A program made the position numbers and the translations under genes. A DNA stretch of 64,000 nucleotides from Liopterus haemorrhoidalis. Lineage: Eukaryota; Arthropoda; Insecta; Coleoptera; Dytiscidae. The stretch is from the NCBI GenBank assembly GCA_963971575.1, contig OZ020624.1, positions 9,138,625-9,202,624 on the forward strand. The letters run 5' to 3'. The notes beneath the pieces were generated by a model. It searched no databases and was not told the DNA's origin. It saw nothing but the letters and a program-made list of their open reading frames with translations. Positions 35,083-46,541 of the stretch are shown here, one piece after another; position 1 is the stretch's first letter, and each line of letters opens with the position of its first letter.

Positions 35083-36328
35083 TAGGGGAGAGTAGCCAAG
35101 TATTTTTAATAAAAAGAAAGTAGTGGAAAAAAAAGTTATTGTTTATATCTTCAAAATAATATAATTTATTTTAAATAAATAATTATATTGAACAGTGAAA
35201 AATCAATACATAAAAATCGTGTCATCGGTCCAATTAAAGAAACTGGTTTCTTAGGATGGACCAAAGGTTTTCCAAGATGGACCATCAATATACTTAAACA
35301 CAATTGAAGCAAAAGTACTTTTGATTTTTGCACTGACTCCAGCACACTGTGTATGGACCCAAGTGTGACATTTTATGCATTGTATCATCTCATCTTCCTT
35401 CATTTCCTCACATATAATACAAAACCAGGTAGTCTTAGTTTTTATTCTTTGTCTTTTTGGTCCAATATTGGGGTAATTTTACTTTGTTAGTCTTTGACTT
35501 TTTCTAATGAGGACTACTTCTTATTAAAATTGCTTTTTGGGCTATTCCTCCAGTTCGAGAAGACGATGAACCTTGCTGTGGATTTAGTTTTGGTGGAGGT
35601 GATATATCGTAAAGAATATCCTTACACTTTTTAATTTTTTTCTCCCGAGGTACATAATCAACAGCAGAATCACTATTATTACTTTTACTGTCACTTAAAG
35701 ACATAGATGTTGGTGTATTAGGCCTACTTGTAGTATTTACTGCGATTACAGCAGGATTAGCAGAACACTGTAAAATATCGGATGCTGCAAACTGGTGGTC
35801 CTGAAAGATATGTCTATTTACAGGCCAAATACCAGAGGCACGGAAAGCACTTTCAGCTATAGCTACAGTGGCTGCTCGGCCGTATGCTTCATTTAGCAAT
35901 TTAGACATCTGAATTGGACCGGTCCAATTCAGGCGACTGCTTGTGGTCCAACTTGAGCTAGTTTTATAAATATTTTAAAATGTTTCACCTAACCTTACAT
36001 TTGAACTATATTAATAAAACTAATATAGTAAATTGTAGCCAGACAAGTTTACTTTCTGCAGATATAAAAATATATTTTGTTACTTACTTTGAAACAGTCT
36101 AAAGACTATTGGCCTTATTGATAAAATATTGAATTGATGGTATGTAAATACTAATAACACTTCACTAACTGCAACCATGAGGTGCGCTGTTATAAAAATG
36201 ATTGCATCAGACAAGTTTATGTCCATCCCCTTCTAAATTACTGTTTTGCTGCGTAAATGCCTTATACAGGTCAAGTTACGATGGTAGTCCAACCTAGGCG
36301 ATGGTCCAAATTCGGCTACTCTCCCCTA
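35083..36328 (-). mobile_element. pogo-family element, 5' part deleted, 1.25 kb
   Basis: TA-GGGGAGAGTAGCC (35083-35097) and inverted GGCTACTCTCCCC-TA (36314-36328). GGTCCAA motifs recur near both ends. The minus strand holds the C-terminal third of a DDE_1-type transposase. Confidence 0.85.
35265..35908 (-). pseudogene. pogo/DDE_1 transposase C-terminus with PHD-like finger, frameshifted
   Basis: Intact frame 35908-35504 reads LLNEAYGRAATVAIAESAF and ASGIWPVNRHIF, typical of the end of the DDE_1 core, followed by a Ser-rich linker. After a frameshift (about 35465-35504) another frame reads WFCIICEE...MIQCIKCHTWVH...C, a PHD-like C2-x-HC cluster (about 35460-35330) known from insect pogo relatives. 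The catalytic acidic residues would lie in the deleted N-terminal part. Confidence 0.75.
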
Positions 36329-36333
36329 TATTA

Positions 36334-37209
36334 GGTGTACCGGAAAGTTTTTTAGTTTTTATTATTAGTGCAGTATGCGAACTAGTCAGGACTTATTCGC
36401 TGAATTAAACAGACGTCTTTTGCGTTTTGATTAAACTCTGTAATCTTGAGTACCTAATTATTGTTTTCGTTTCATTTTAAACCCTTGCATTCTAAAATGG
36501 TGGAAGAATTTTCATCAAAACATTTTTTATGCTGTTTAATGTTGTATGAGTACCATAAAAAAATCTGCTACAGTTGCTACATAAAATATTTGCACTGTTT
36601 ATGGTGATAAACTAAGTGTACCCACATGTCAACAGTGGTTTAAAAATTTAAATCAGGAAATTTATGCTTGGATGATGAACTTCGATCTGGAAGGCCCTAT
36701 AAAGGAATAATTTATTATGAGATGTTAAAACTGGGACAACGTGTTAATTCTGATCTCTACTGTGAACCACTGGATCGACTGAATCAGAACTTGACCAGAA
36801 ATCTGCCAGAAATTATGGATAGAAGAGGAGTTATTCTTCAAGGCGACAATGCTTTACCTCATTCATCAAAAAAAGCACGTGAAAAAATTTCCGAGCTTGA
36901 TTGGAAGGTTCTAACACACCCTACTCACCAGACATTTCAGTCTCCGACTATCACTTATTTCGGTCACTGGAACACTTTTTAAAAAACAAGACACAGAGAT
37001 ATGAACCATGTTAAAATGAGTATTGAACAATTTTTTCCTTAAAAAAATCAGGAATTTTATAAATCGGGAATATTTTCTCTTCCTGATAAATGGCAGAGTG
37101 TTATAGATCACACTGGTAACTATTTTACTCAATAAAGTACATTTTTTTCTTTCGATTTGTTTCTATTTTAATAATACCAAATAAATGAAAAAAAACTTTT
37201 CGGTACACT
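36334..37209 (+). mobile_element. mariner element with deletions, 876 bp
   Basis: TA at 36332-36333 and 37210-37211. Ends GGTGTACCGGAAAGTTTTTT and inverted AGTGTACCGAAAAGTTTTTT. It lies 5 bases from the pogo element's end. It encodes only a broken transposase. Confidence 0.85.
36545..37130 (+). pseudogene. mariner transposase, deleted and frameshifted
   Basis: ATG 36545, stop after about 12 codons. Then LDDELRSGRP is fused directly to YKGIIYYEMLKLGQRVNSDL, so the segment holding the first catalytic D is missing. GVILQGDNALPHSSKKAREK keeps the second D. The SPDL region is disrupted by a frameshift near 36930. The C-terminus (SLPDKWQSVIDHTGNYF) follows to 37130. Confidence 0.85.
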
Positions 37210-37211
37210 TA

Positions 37212-38142
37212 ATACATTATGCAGCTTATACCAAGTCTTGCATCCTTGTTTCTGCAATATTTTATCACGCAGTATTCTTCTTCTAGACCTCGTTCTTTCA
37301 TGGAGTTCTTCTGAAACTCATATTTTTATGAAATGGCTAGATTTTTAAACTTGTACGTAAATCAAGGTATGATATCAGACAGTGAATGACATTGGAAATA
37401 CAGAAGATGTCTAACTTCTGAATGAATGTTGCTTTGTTGTTCATCATCTGAATTGCTAGAATTTTATAGATTTTTTATGTTTCAACATTCTTGCATTATA
37501 AAAATGGAGAACTGGCATAATGAACAAGAACCTTAATCACCATTAATAAACTTATACCTATATCATATAAACGAATAATAAATAAAACAGGCGTAATTAA
37601 ATCCCACCTGAAATAATTAAAGGTCGGCGCTTATGTATCTTAAATGCGATTTCTGCTTTGGAGTTGCCTTGCAAGCTTTGCCAGCATCGAGCACTGCTAA
37701 TAACAAAGTTAAATAAACACATTAACAAACGGAATCGTTTACTCGATTAACAATTCCGAGGACGAAAGTGTAAATCAGTCGACAGACGGACGGACAGACT
37801 GCCTATGCTTTATATATAGACGCGTGGGTATGCTCCAACGTTAAGCATCTCACAACAAGAAAATAATAATTAGTTATGTGTTTTGTTAATACGAGTACTC
37901 TTTAAATGCAAAAAATACTTCGTTACTAGACAACCCATGCTGCTATAAAATTATAATAAATTATTGGGTAAAAATAACTTTTGTCTCTGCAAAATTCAAC
38001 ATGCGTCCGTGTATTTACAAGGTTTCATCAAGAAATCGTCTGGCGTCTTAAAATTTTATCAATAAAGGTCCCTTTCGAATAAATGCCCTTCAGCAACCAT
38101 ATTCTGTTGTGAAGCATTTTCTTCCTGTCGAACAACTGCCTA
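37212..38142. other. AT-rich intron
   Basis: Nothing recognised; a short (GACG/GACA)n run lies at 37782-37799. Confidence 0.4.
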
Positions 38143-38715
38143 TACCCTGTTCACACTAAAACTTTAAGATCGGATGTTAAAGTGAATGTATCTTTAAACG
38201 CTAATGTGAAACCGTATGGCCTCGTCTAAATACAAGCGATGTTTAAGACAGACAACTTAATTTCTATTATAAAAAAATACTCCTTGAATTTGTGCTGTCA
38301 ACATTTTATATTATCATAAACAAGAATACTGTATTATATCGACGTTATAAGAAGTTTATACTTATTGTTATAATAAAATTATTTATTTTAATAATGTGTT
38401 TAATAAAATACAGAACTACAATAATTGAGATAAAATGTATCGACTTACATGTTAATACAGGTGTAATATATTCTTTATTGTAGTGTCTTTATTGTAGAAT
38501 GAAATGAAATATCCTTATTTGTTTATAATAATTCAAAATGTGCGTCTGCGCAGACAGTTCAAAACTGGTAATTTCATGACGGTAACTTAAGGACAAAATT
38601 ACTGTAGCTGATGACAGCACCAGAGATTTAAACATCAAGTGTGAAAGATTACCGATGTTAAACATCGGTGAACTTTAAGTTCACTCGTCTTAAAGTTCTA
38701 ATGTGTTGAAAAAAA
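38143..38715 (-). mobile_element. Harbinger-like MITE, copy 1 (decayed end)
   Basis: Reverse-orientation copy of 60103-60671 over its length, with left end TACCCTGTTCACACTAAAAC. The right end has lost its last bases to an A-run. Confidence 0.8.
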
Positions 38716-39450
38716 AACGAGGCATAAAAGTGGATGAAAAATGTATGGGGAAAATCAATCTGATAGTTTTGATATGGATTATGGATGCGCTATCATAATT
38801 ATATATTAGCTAATACTTCCTTTCTTGTCCGCCATTTATCAGAAAAGAAAATACCACCTTCATCTCGTAGCCATTTATGTGAAGTGGTGAAGAAAATGCA
38901 GACTGATAGTTAAAATTATGGATCATGGCAAACAGCATCATGAAAACGTACTACCTCATGCTTCCCTTCTGGTTTTCAATTTTTGATGAAGAACAAAATC
39001 GTCCTCATTTTCCAATCACCGTACTTATCTGACTTGGCACTATGTAACTTTTATTGTTTCCCAAAATAGGAAGCTAGTTAAAAAGTCGTTTTTAAAAAGC
39101 TGAAATAAAAGCAAAAATCATGTACGAGTATCACAAAACATTTTTTATACTTAGCGTTCACAATAATATCATCGTTACACTGAAAACAGTTTAACAATAG
39201 AAGCTATCGTTAAACTGTTTTTGGTGACTTTTTATTTGGAGAGATTGGCAGTATTACTCGTCTACAGCGTGTCATTGATAACCTCAAAGATTTTTAAATG
39301 TTTATTTAATACAATTTTAATACAAGTTTAATACAAGTATTTCCAAGCCCGATAATTATTTTATAATATTATTATTAAGAAAATTCAAAATTGTTTGGTT
39401 GTTGTTTTGCTTTTGTCAGATTACTGTTCTGTTGTGCTATCATAGAAATT
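38716..39450. other. AT-rich intron with repeat M copy 2
   Basis: 38925-38990 is similar to 5828-5905. Otherwise nothing recognised. Confidence 0.4.
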
Positions 39451-39875
39451 GTTTTCTCCACGACCACTATAGAATTTACCAATTCTAAACCAATTTTGAC
39501 TACAGAAACTTAATATTCTAACACAAGAGTTGGAATGTTATTCTAAAGCACTTATCTTCTTATGCATTTTGCGTGTATTTCATTCCATCACTTGTTATGG
39601 AATAACTATTCCATGCTTGTTGTCTTTTGTTTTTGTAGGGTTACATTAAGATATATGCGACGTTTACATTAAATAAATGCAACATAACTTCCTAACCTAA
39701 AATAGTGGCCGATGTGCGGCAATTTTAAATTAAAATTAAACAAATAATAAATAAAATAAATTAGTTTAATTAATTGATTAATTTGTTATGTAATATAAAT
39801 TATTTGTTAAGATAAAATGTTTGTTAAAATAATTATTTGTTAATTTTATTTTCCTTCTGGTGGTCGTGGAGAAAC
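39451..39875. mobile_element. possible MITE, 425 bp
   Basis: Inverted ends GTTTTCTCCACGACCAC (39451-39467) and GGTGGTCGTGGAGAAAC (39859-39875). AT-rich interior, no target duplication seen. Confidence 0.45.
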
Positions 39876-39895
39876 TAGGGTCTTCGACTCGGTTG

Positions 39896-39958
39896 GAATG
39901 AGAAAATTCGATGCGAGTGAAAAATTCGATGTTCCACTCGCATCGAATTTTCTCATTC
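39896..39958. repeat. perfect 24-bp hairpin
   Basis: Arms 39896-39919 and 39935-39958 are exact reverse complements; each contains AATTCGATGCGAGTG or its complement. The 15-base loop repeats AATTCGATG. Confidence 0.9.
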
Positions 39959-40197
39959 AAACCTTGTTACAGAATATACTATTATTATACATTGTTGCTA
40001 TGGTGACCGCAATTCACTAAATTCCTTAGATTGTAATCCGATATTTTTTATAAATGAAATTTTAAAATTTCTATAAAATAAGTGACGCAAAGTATAAAAA
40101 ATAGTATATTATGTTTGTTATATACGACATATTGTCAGACTTATTTCTTTGGAGCACTCATCGCTTCACTCGTCGTAGTCCAAACAACTCGCATAAT

Positions 40198-40636
40198 CAG
40201 TGGCGCAGCCAGGTTTTTTTTTGGAGGGGGCTCGGAATACAGAATTATTTAAAATATAAATAATGTTCTCACATCAAAACAAAAAAGGTCGTTACCTCCA
40301 AAAATCTAAGTGATGAGCAAAAAAAAGTCCTGACCTCCAAAATCTAAGTGGTGAGCAAAAAAAAAAAAAAAAATGCTGTAATTATATTAACATTTTATTT
40401 ATTTATTTATTTATATTTTCTTGAATGGCTTATTAAATATCTTCAATTTTGTAAATAAAGTCTTACTAAATTTTAAGTAAAATTTTCTCTTATATTATTA
40501 AAGGACACCTTGTCTTTGGGAACCCAAGATATTTTTCGCGGAAGCCACTTTTGAAAACACTGATCATAGAATAATGTATTCGTGTGCGGTTGATCCCCCC
40601 CTCTTATTTCTACGAATAAAATACTGGCAGCCTCTG
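40198..40636. mobile_element. hAT-like MITE with the 40-bp unit
   Basis: CAGTGGCGCAGCCAGG at the left and imperfect inverted CTGGCAGCCTCTG ending at 40636. It contains two or three copies of the 40-bp unit (CCTCCAAAATCTAAGTGGTG type, 40287-40372). Target duplication unclear. Confidence 0.45.
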
Positions 40637-41386
40637 TAATCTGATACCTATTGTGTGATTCCTAATTATGTTTTGAATGCTTTAAATTTTTATCTCGTCC
40701 GTGTCTAACTTTATATTAAAACGCGGGCAATAAGTGTGTCGTATTGCTATTGTAGAAGAGTCCCGGAAGCCAGCCTGATTTTTTTTATTGAGTATCTTCA
40801 AAAGATGTTTCTATGTAACAATAAATTAGAAAGGCTCTTTAGGTAATTTCATTTTTTCATCAATCTTCAAGTTGAATGACTTATCGATTTGATAGTGACT
40901 GTACTTATTGTATTATTAAACGTACTCAATAAGAAAAGTTTTGTATAGAGATAGTTAATGTACTATTTCGTTTGCACCTAGAAATTTGACCAACTAAATT
41001 GAAAATGAAACGTGTCTTATAAGGTTTCAACTTTGGAGGTATTGCAATAGAAGATACATTGTAATGGAAGATACGGTACATTTTATTGTGTTTCTAATTC
41101 AAAACTTTTTTGGCGTGAAATAAATTTCATATATTAAAATTTGTACCGTCTGTATTAAATTGGATAATATTTTTTTTATGCTTGATTAGTTTCGGATCTC
41201 CATTTTCACACGTTTGAACATATATGGAATGAAGCACAAAAAAGATAATCATTTTGTATATTTTATCAAAATTCCGAAAGAAACAAATGTTTTGAAAATA
41301 TTCGAAAATGAAAAACAGTTTGAACTTTCTGTTTCTGCAGACGGATTTGGGGTTGAGTATATTTTATGAGTAGCAATAACACCGTA
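40637..41386. other. AT-rich intron
   Basis: Nothing recognised. Confidence 0.4.
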
Positions 41387-41440
41387 CAGCAGTAGTTTTC
41401 AACCGGTGTGTCGCGACACTAAAGTGATTCATGACATTAA
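41387..41440. mobile_element. hAT-type terminal fragment
   Basis: CAGCAGTAGTTTTCAACCGG, then TGTGTCGCGACAC, is typical of a hAT-Charlie-like end. The rest of the element was not found. Confidence 0.45.
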
Positions 41441-41511
41441 CATATTTTAAACTAAGCTGTTTTGAGTTTCGTAAACAATATTTGTCTGTAAAATAATATA
41501 TTATTTAACAA

Positions 41512-41937
41512 GCCTATAATGCAGGCTATATTTTACAAGGATTTGTAATCATCCGAGTGCAATATAGCCACTATACGTTAGTCAAATACAATATTTATCT
41601 ACAACTGTATAGTTTTATCATGAAAGAAATAGTAAATTTAATTTAAAAAAGAAAAGAGAAATACTGAGCGTCAATTGTAAAACTTCAGAACTGACGTCAT
41701 CAAGATGGCTTACCACCAGCTGATTTTAATCTACAACAATGTTTAAAATACTTTTATTTATTGTTTTATTATTCTAACTTATAAATAATATTCTAATTAT
41801 AAAGATACTAAAAAAAAACTGGCAGTGTATAATATATTCATTACTCACGGATGAACACGCATGCGCGTCACAAGATACAGGTGCAATATGAGCAGGTTTA
41901 TGTATTTACAGTTGGACATAATGCATTTATTATTTGA
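41512..41937 (+). repeat. dispersed repeat L, copy 2, uninterrupted
   Basis: Matches 11515-11665 plus 12735-12985, and therefore shows the pre-insertion site of the 11666-12734 element. Confidence 0.7.
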
Positions 41938-42144
41938 CGATTACATTTATACGTTTTCATATTTTATTTGTTCCTTGTATGTTATCATAATTTTAGTCCT
42001 TCAAAAATGTGCCACCGATGTAATTAAACCATTGCCTTACAGTATTTGAAATTAATAATAATAATACGTCGCATCTTGGTTACTATTTCTTCGCCTTTGG
42101 TATTATTGAAATTTAATATGGAAGTATAGTGAAGCCCAACATAA

Positions 42145-42371
42145 ATGAAATTCGTAAAACAATTAAGCGGCTTAAGACTTATCTAAGCCAGTCGTCAAAT
42201 ATTATTTTAACAAATGTACAACAAGACCAGGTTTAATCGGTAAAACTTTTAAAGTAAAATAAGTTTTTCAGTCAGAATATTTATTTCAGTTAAAACCGGT
42301 CCTTTTAAAATAATATTTATGACTGATTGAAATAGGTCTTAATCCCATTAGTCGTTTTACGAGTTTCCATT
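42145..42371. mobile_element. fold-back MITE, 227 bp
   Basis: Arms of about 65 bases (left from 42145, right ending 42371) are imperfect reverse complements. The best-matching core is AATATTATTTTAA / TTAAAATAATATT. No ORF. Confidence 0.6.
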
Positions 42372-44516
42372 CATATTGGTGTCAGTAAATTTATAAAACT
42401 AGGGATAAAAACAACTAAATACTGTATGTATTTGAAGCAGAGTACAGGAAATGGTAAAAATGGTAAACTATGTATATCTAGGAAGGTTGACAATATTTCG
42501 GTCCGTGGGAATAATTCACAAAAATTGAAGAAACAAGAATAGTAAATGCAAATAACTGAATAAAAAGATAACTAGATAACTCTTAAGTCGGAAAGACTTG
42601 GACCTTAAAAGCATAGATTGAAAATTTGTGTTTGGTCAAAAGTGAATTTCACTGACAGACCAAGAAACTTAAGTAGTGGAAAAAAGAGATTGCAATAAAT
42701 TAAAAGACAAAAAAAAATTTAAACTAATATTTTCATGTAGTAACTATGAGTTTATGTAGCTCTGAATTTACATATACGATTTTTTATGTATGATAATATT
42801 TTGGCACGTTTTCTTAGTGAAAATGTACAGAGCGTTCATTAACATTTGATAGGTGTTCGCATTTAATGCATTGCTGTGTTCGTAATTTTCGTCACTACCT
42901 GTTTGTGCCCTAGCTGTACATGACACATTTAATCATAAACGTAGATACAGCTATAATTTGACATTGCCAGCAATCGGACATTGACAATTTCTGATGAATT
43001 TATTATCATAAAAGGCTCATTTTATTGCCACTTTTGTATATTCTTTCATAAAAAAATAGCTATGTGAATGCTAGCAACTGTATGTTATTAATAAATTGTT
43101 TTATCAATATCTCATTAATTTGCCTTTGTAATTTTTCCCATGTGCGCCACTGGTATGTACCAACCTATAAAATTAATCTAATGAGCGGGAAATTCAAACG
43201 CATATCAATCATTTATGAACGGTCTGTACACATAAACCCAACAAATTTTTGCTATTATTCTGCGTATTTTAGTTTGTCGACCTTTTCATTGTTCAAGTTG
43301 GTATCTCTGAATAAAAATGTCTGTTAGTTTTGTACAAAACATTTAAAATGACAGTATAAATAGCCTTCACAAATTTTGTCTAGTATATAAAATTAACTGT
43401 ATTATAAATAATAATATAGACATAATTATATGTATGTCAAAATTAGTATGTATTATATGAAATCAATTGAAAGTAATGTTTGCAAACATTTCCTAACCTA
43501 CTATTTAATTAAACCTACTTAAATAATTTTTCAAATTCAATGTTCACGTTTATAAATGCAAAATATGATTGATTACAACTAGCACGGACATGTGAAAGTT
43601 ATTTAATTGATTCGGATAATATTTACATGTCGAATGCAACGCGGATACATCGTGTCTCTTAGGTTGGGACACTTGGCAAAATTAATAGTCTATTAGGTTA
43701 TAATTATATTTTTATTGACAACTTATCATTGTCATTTATAAATTTATAATATTTAAATTTAAGGTGTAACTTAATAAAAATCCTATTAATATGGTAATTA
43801 TGCGATTTTGAAATGATTTAAAAATTTAAGATGATAATCTTTGCTATGGTAACTGTCATCTTGGATACAGTTACTTGGTCTCACTTATATATCGTAGGAT
43901 TACTGCTAAAACTGACAAATTCCAAATTTTACGATTTTGGGATTTTTTGATCAAGTCAATGCAAATTGTCACAGCTATAATAGGCAAAATATAGATCTTT
44001 AAAAATTTGACAGGTAGACCTTTAAATAATAATATACCTACAGAATTAACAAATTTATATAAAGACTCTTGCCTATATCTGAAATGAAAGAAGCAAATTT
44101 GGTAAATTTACACAACATTTTAACATTAAAGGACGTGATACCTCCATAATATCAGGCATGGTACAATTAATTCAATTCTCGTCGATAAACTGTTGAGGAA
44201 CGCTATTCCCGAACCAGCGACCAGAAAATGAATCAGAAAATGAGGTGGAATAGTTCCTTTTTCGATTTTTTTTTTGTTAACTTTTTTCTTTAATACTTAT
44301 TTATTTTAAGTACCGTTACCATACATGTGAGTTGCTAAAGTGATTAATACATATTTTGCATTTGACTACTGTTTTTAATTTTTGACCAATGTTTAATACG
44401 TATTATTCGACAGCGAAAAGTAACCAAGTACTATGTTTTGGTAAAAAACAAATGGTATATTTATAATTGACAGAGGAGTCCGTGTATTCTCGGTGAAACA
44501 TATTTAAAATAAGATT

Positions 44517-44625
44517 AATAAATAAAACACTCGGTAAGTTTCACAAATATCAGTTTAATATACTCTATACGTATTTCGGCAGTGACGCCATCAACAGGAG
44601 TTTCAATTACAAACTAAACTTATTT
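44517..44625. repeat. dispersed repeat N, copy 1
   Basis: AAAACACTCGGTAAGTTTCA, then TACGTATTTCGGC and GACGCCATC. Related to 45234-45325. It resembles the 3' end of some non-LTR elements in reverse. Confidence 0.45.
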
Positions 44626-45233
44626 TTTAACAAATACATTCAGTGGGAACTGAAATGGTATATTTTTCTTTTTATATTGTTCTTGGTTTAACTCCACTAA
44701 AAAGAGAACTGTTTAAGTCCGACAAAGTTATTTTGACACTATTTTAATTTTTTTGGGAAGTGCCTGATCTTGTAATACAATTTTCTCAACTTATAACAAC
44801 AATATGCGACTTGGTCACTTTTCGCAGTAAGAGCCTGCGATATGTTCTCCATATTGTTTTTCTTATATTGCTTCTCTGTTAGCTGGTAATTTTCTTTCCG
44901 TTGGACGACATATCTGTTATAAGCTCTATAAATAAAATAAGGAAACTAGAAGAGTTCATACAAAACTGGTAATAATTTTGATAGCAAAATTGTTATGATA
45001 AATTAAATCACAATTTCTATTCGTTTTTACACGATCATACTTTACTTTACTTAATCCTCAATCTACTTTGTGGTGTAAGGCTAATTACCCGGTCATAAAT
45101 ATGATAAATTTTGTAAAAAAATTTGCGGGATTTGGCGCTGTCTCAATATTTCTCGCAAATTTTAAAAGAAAAATAAATAAATCGATAGATTTAGTTGAAG
45201 GATCTCATTGAAACATATTGAATAACTGGAAAA

Positions 45234-45325
45234 GAATAAAACACTCGGTAGTTTCAAAGAATAAAACAAGTTTATTTGATACGTATTTGGGCTTATGAGG
45301 CCATCTTCAGAAATACGAAAAATAA
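45234..45325. repeat. dispersed repeat N, copy 2
   Basis: Same arrangement as 44517-44625 with GATACGTATTTGGGCTTATG and GGCCATCTTCAG. Confidence 0.45.
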
Positions 45326-45463
45326 ATAGTTTATGGTAAGCATTGGCTAAAATTCAAAAAAAAAAAAAAAAATTAGGGAAAAGCGGATTAAAGGCTTTCA
45401 GGTAAATATGTAAATATTTACATTTGAAAATCATTGTTAATTTTAAAAGTAAAAATTAAAAGT

Positions 45464-45620
45464 GGGAATTTTCACACATTTCAGATTTTCGCAGATATCT
45501 AATAACTGATGCCCAGAAATGAACAATATGTTATACATTATTTAACGTCTGCAAAGAGCTTTCATTTAATGTCTTACATTGAATTAAAAAATTATATTTT
45601 TTTAAAAATATAAAAACTTT
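45464..45620 (-). repeat. family A fragment with large internal deletion
   Basis: GGGAATTTTCACACATTTCA and TTTTCGCAGATAT are joined after about 60 bases to a segment like GCTTTCATTTGATACCCTAC of the opposite arm. The tRNA-like module is missing. Confidence 0.55.
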
Positions 45621-45637
45621 GATATCTTTTGAAAATA

Positions 45638-46539
45638 CGAGGTCTGTTCAAAAAGTATCGTGAATTTTGAATTTCCGCGGGTTACTTATATTCGATTTTC
45701 GATTTTTTTGTGGCGTTATGTTGGTACTCATGTCTTTCACTTATGCCGACAAGTTCGGCCATTTTGAATGTTCAGTTAATTTTAGACAGTTGCTTTGCTT
45801 GCACGTGTTTTGGCTCGTCTTCGATTTTTGCCTATACCAAAAAATGGATCAAAGAATCTGTATCAAATTTTGTGTGAAAAACAAAATTAAGTGCGCGGCC
45901 GCCTTCCGAATGTTGACTGTGGCATATGGTGAAGCTACCTTGGACCGAAGCAACGTTTATCGGTGGTACAAAATTTTCTCAGAGGGTCGAGAAGATGTGA
46001 ACGACGAAGAGCGTGCCGGACGCCCGAGTACGTCAACAACAGACGAAACATTGATGAAGTGAAGAAAATAGTATTTGCCAATCGTCGAATTACCGTTAGA
46101 GAAGTTGCTGAGGGCCTAAACATATCGATTGGCTCGTGCCATTCGATTTTTACCAATGATTTGGGCATGAGACGGGTCGCCCCTGCCCACACATCCTGTG
46201 GGCGAATTTTTGGCCAAAAACAACACACTAATAATGCCGCAGCCACCGTATTCCCCAGATCTGGTCCCCTGTGACTTTTTCTTGTTCCCGAAACTGAAGA
46301 AGACCATGAAAGGACGACGCTACGCTACGAGTGAGGAGATAAAGACAGCATCGAAGGAGGATCTGAACAAGATCACAAAAAATGATTTTTTCAAGTGCTT
46401 CGAGGATTGGAAAAAACGTTGGCACAAGTGTATAATATCTGGTGGGGATTACTTTGAAGGGGACAAAATAGATATTCATGAATAAATAAATAATTTTTGA
46501 AAAAACACAAAATTCGCGATACTTTTTGAACAGACCTCG
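45638..46539 (+). mobile_element. mariner element with internal deletion, 902 bp
   Basis: TA on both sides (45636-45637, 46540-46541). Ends CGAGGTCTGTTCAAAAAGTA, inverted at 46539. Same family as 29955-30442. Confidence 0.9.
45844..46485 (+). pseudogene. mariner transposase, catalytic core deleted
   Basis: ATG 45844. N-terminal part with SNVYRWYKIFSEGREDVNDE and GRPSTSTTDE. One base is lost near 46045, producing a stop at 46060; the frame then resumes (NIDEVKKIVFANRRITVREV) up to MRRVA. The sequence then jumps to PAHTS, just after where the second catalytic D should be, with another frameshift. C-terminal MPQPPYSPDLVPCDFFLFPK, with the third D, continues to 46485. Two of the three catalytic residues are gone. 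Confidence 0.88.
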
Positions 46540-46541
46540 TA

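Larger units (their letters stand above)
41938..45463. other. AT-rich intron with one fold-back MITE and one retro-like repeat
   Basis: Apart from 42145-42371 and 44517-44625 no feature was recognised in this 3.5 kb. Confidence 0.35.

Noticed and set aside
43064..43327. 87-codon ORF
   Set aside because: Hydrophobic, AT-driven composition, no motif and no support from context.
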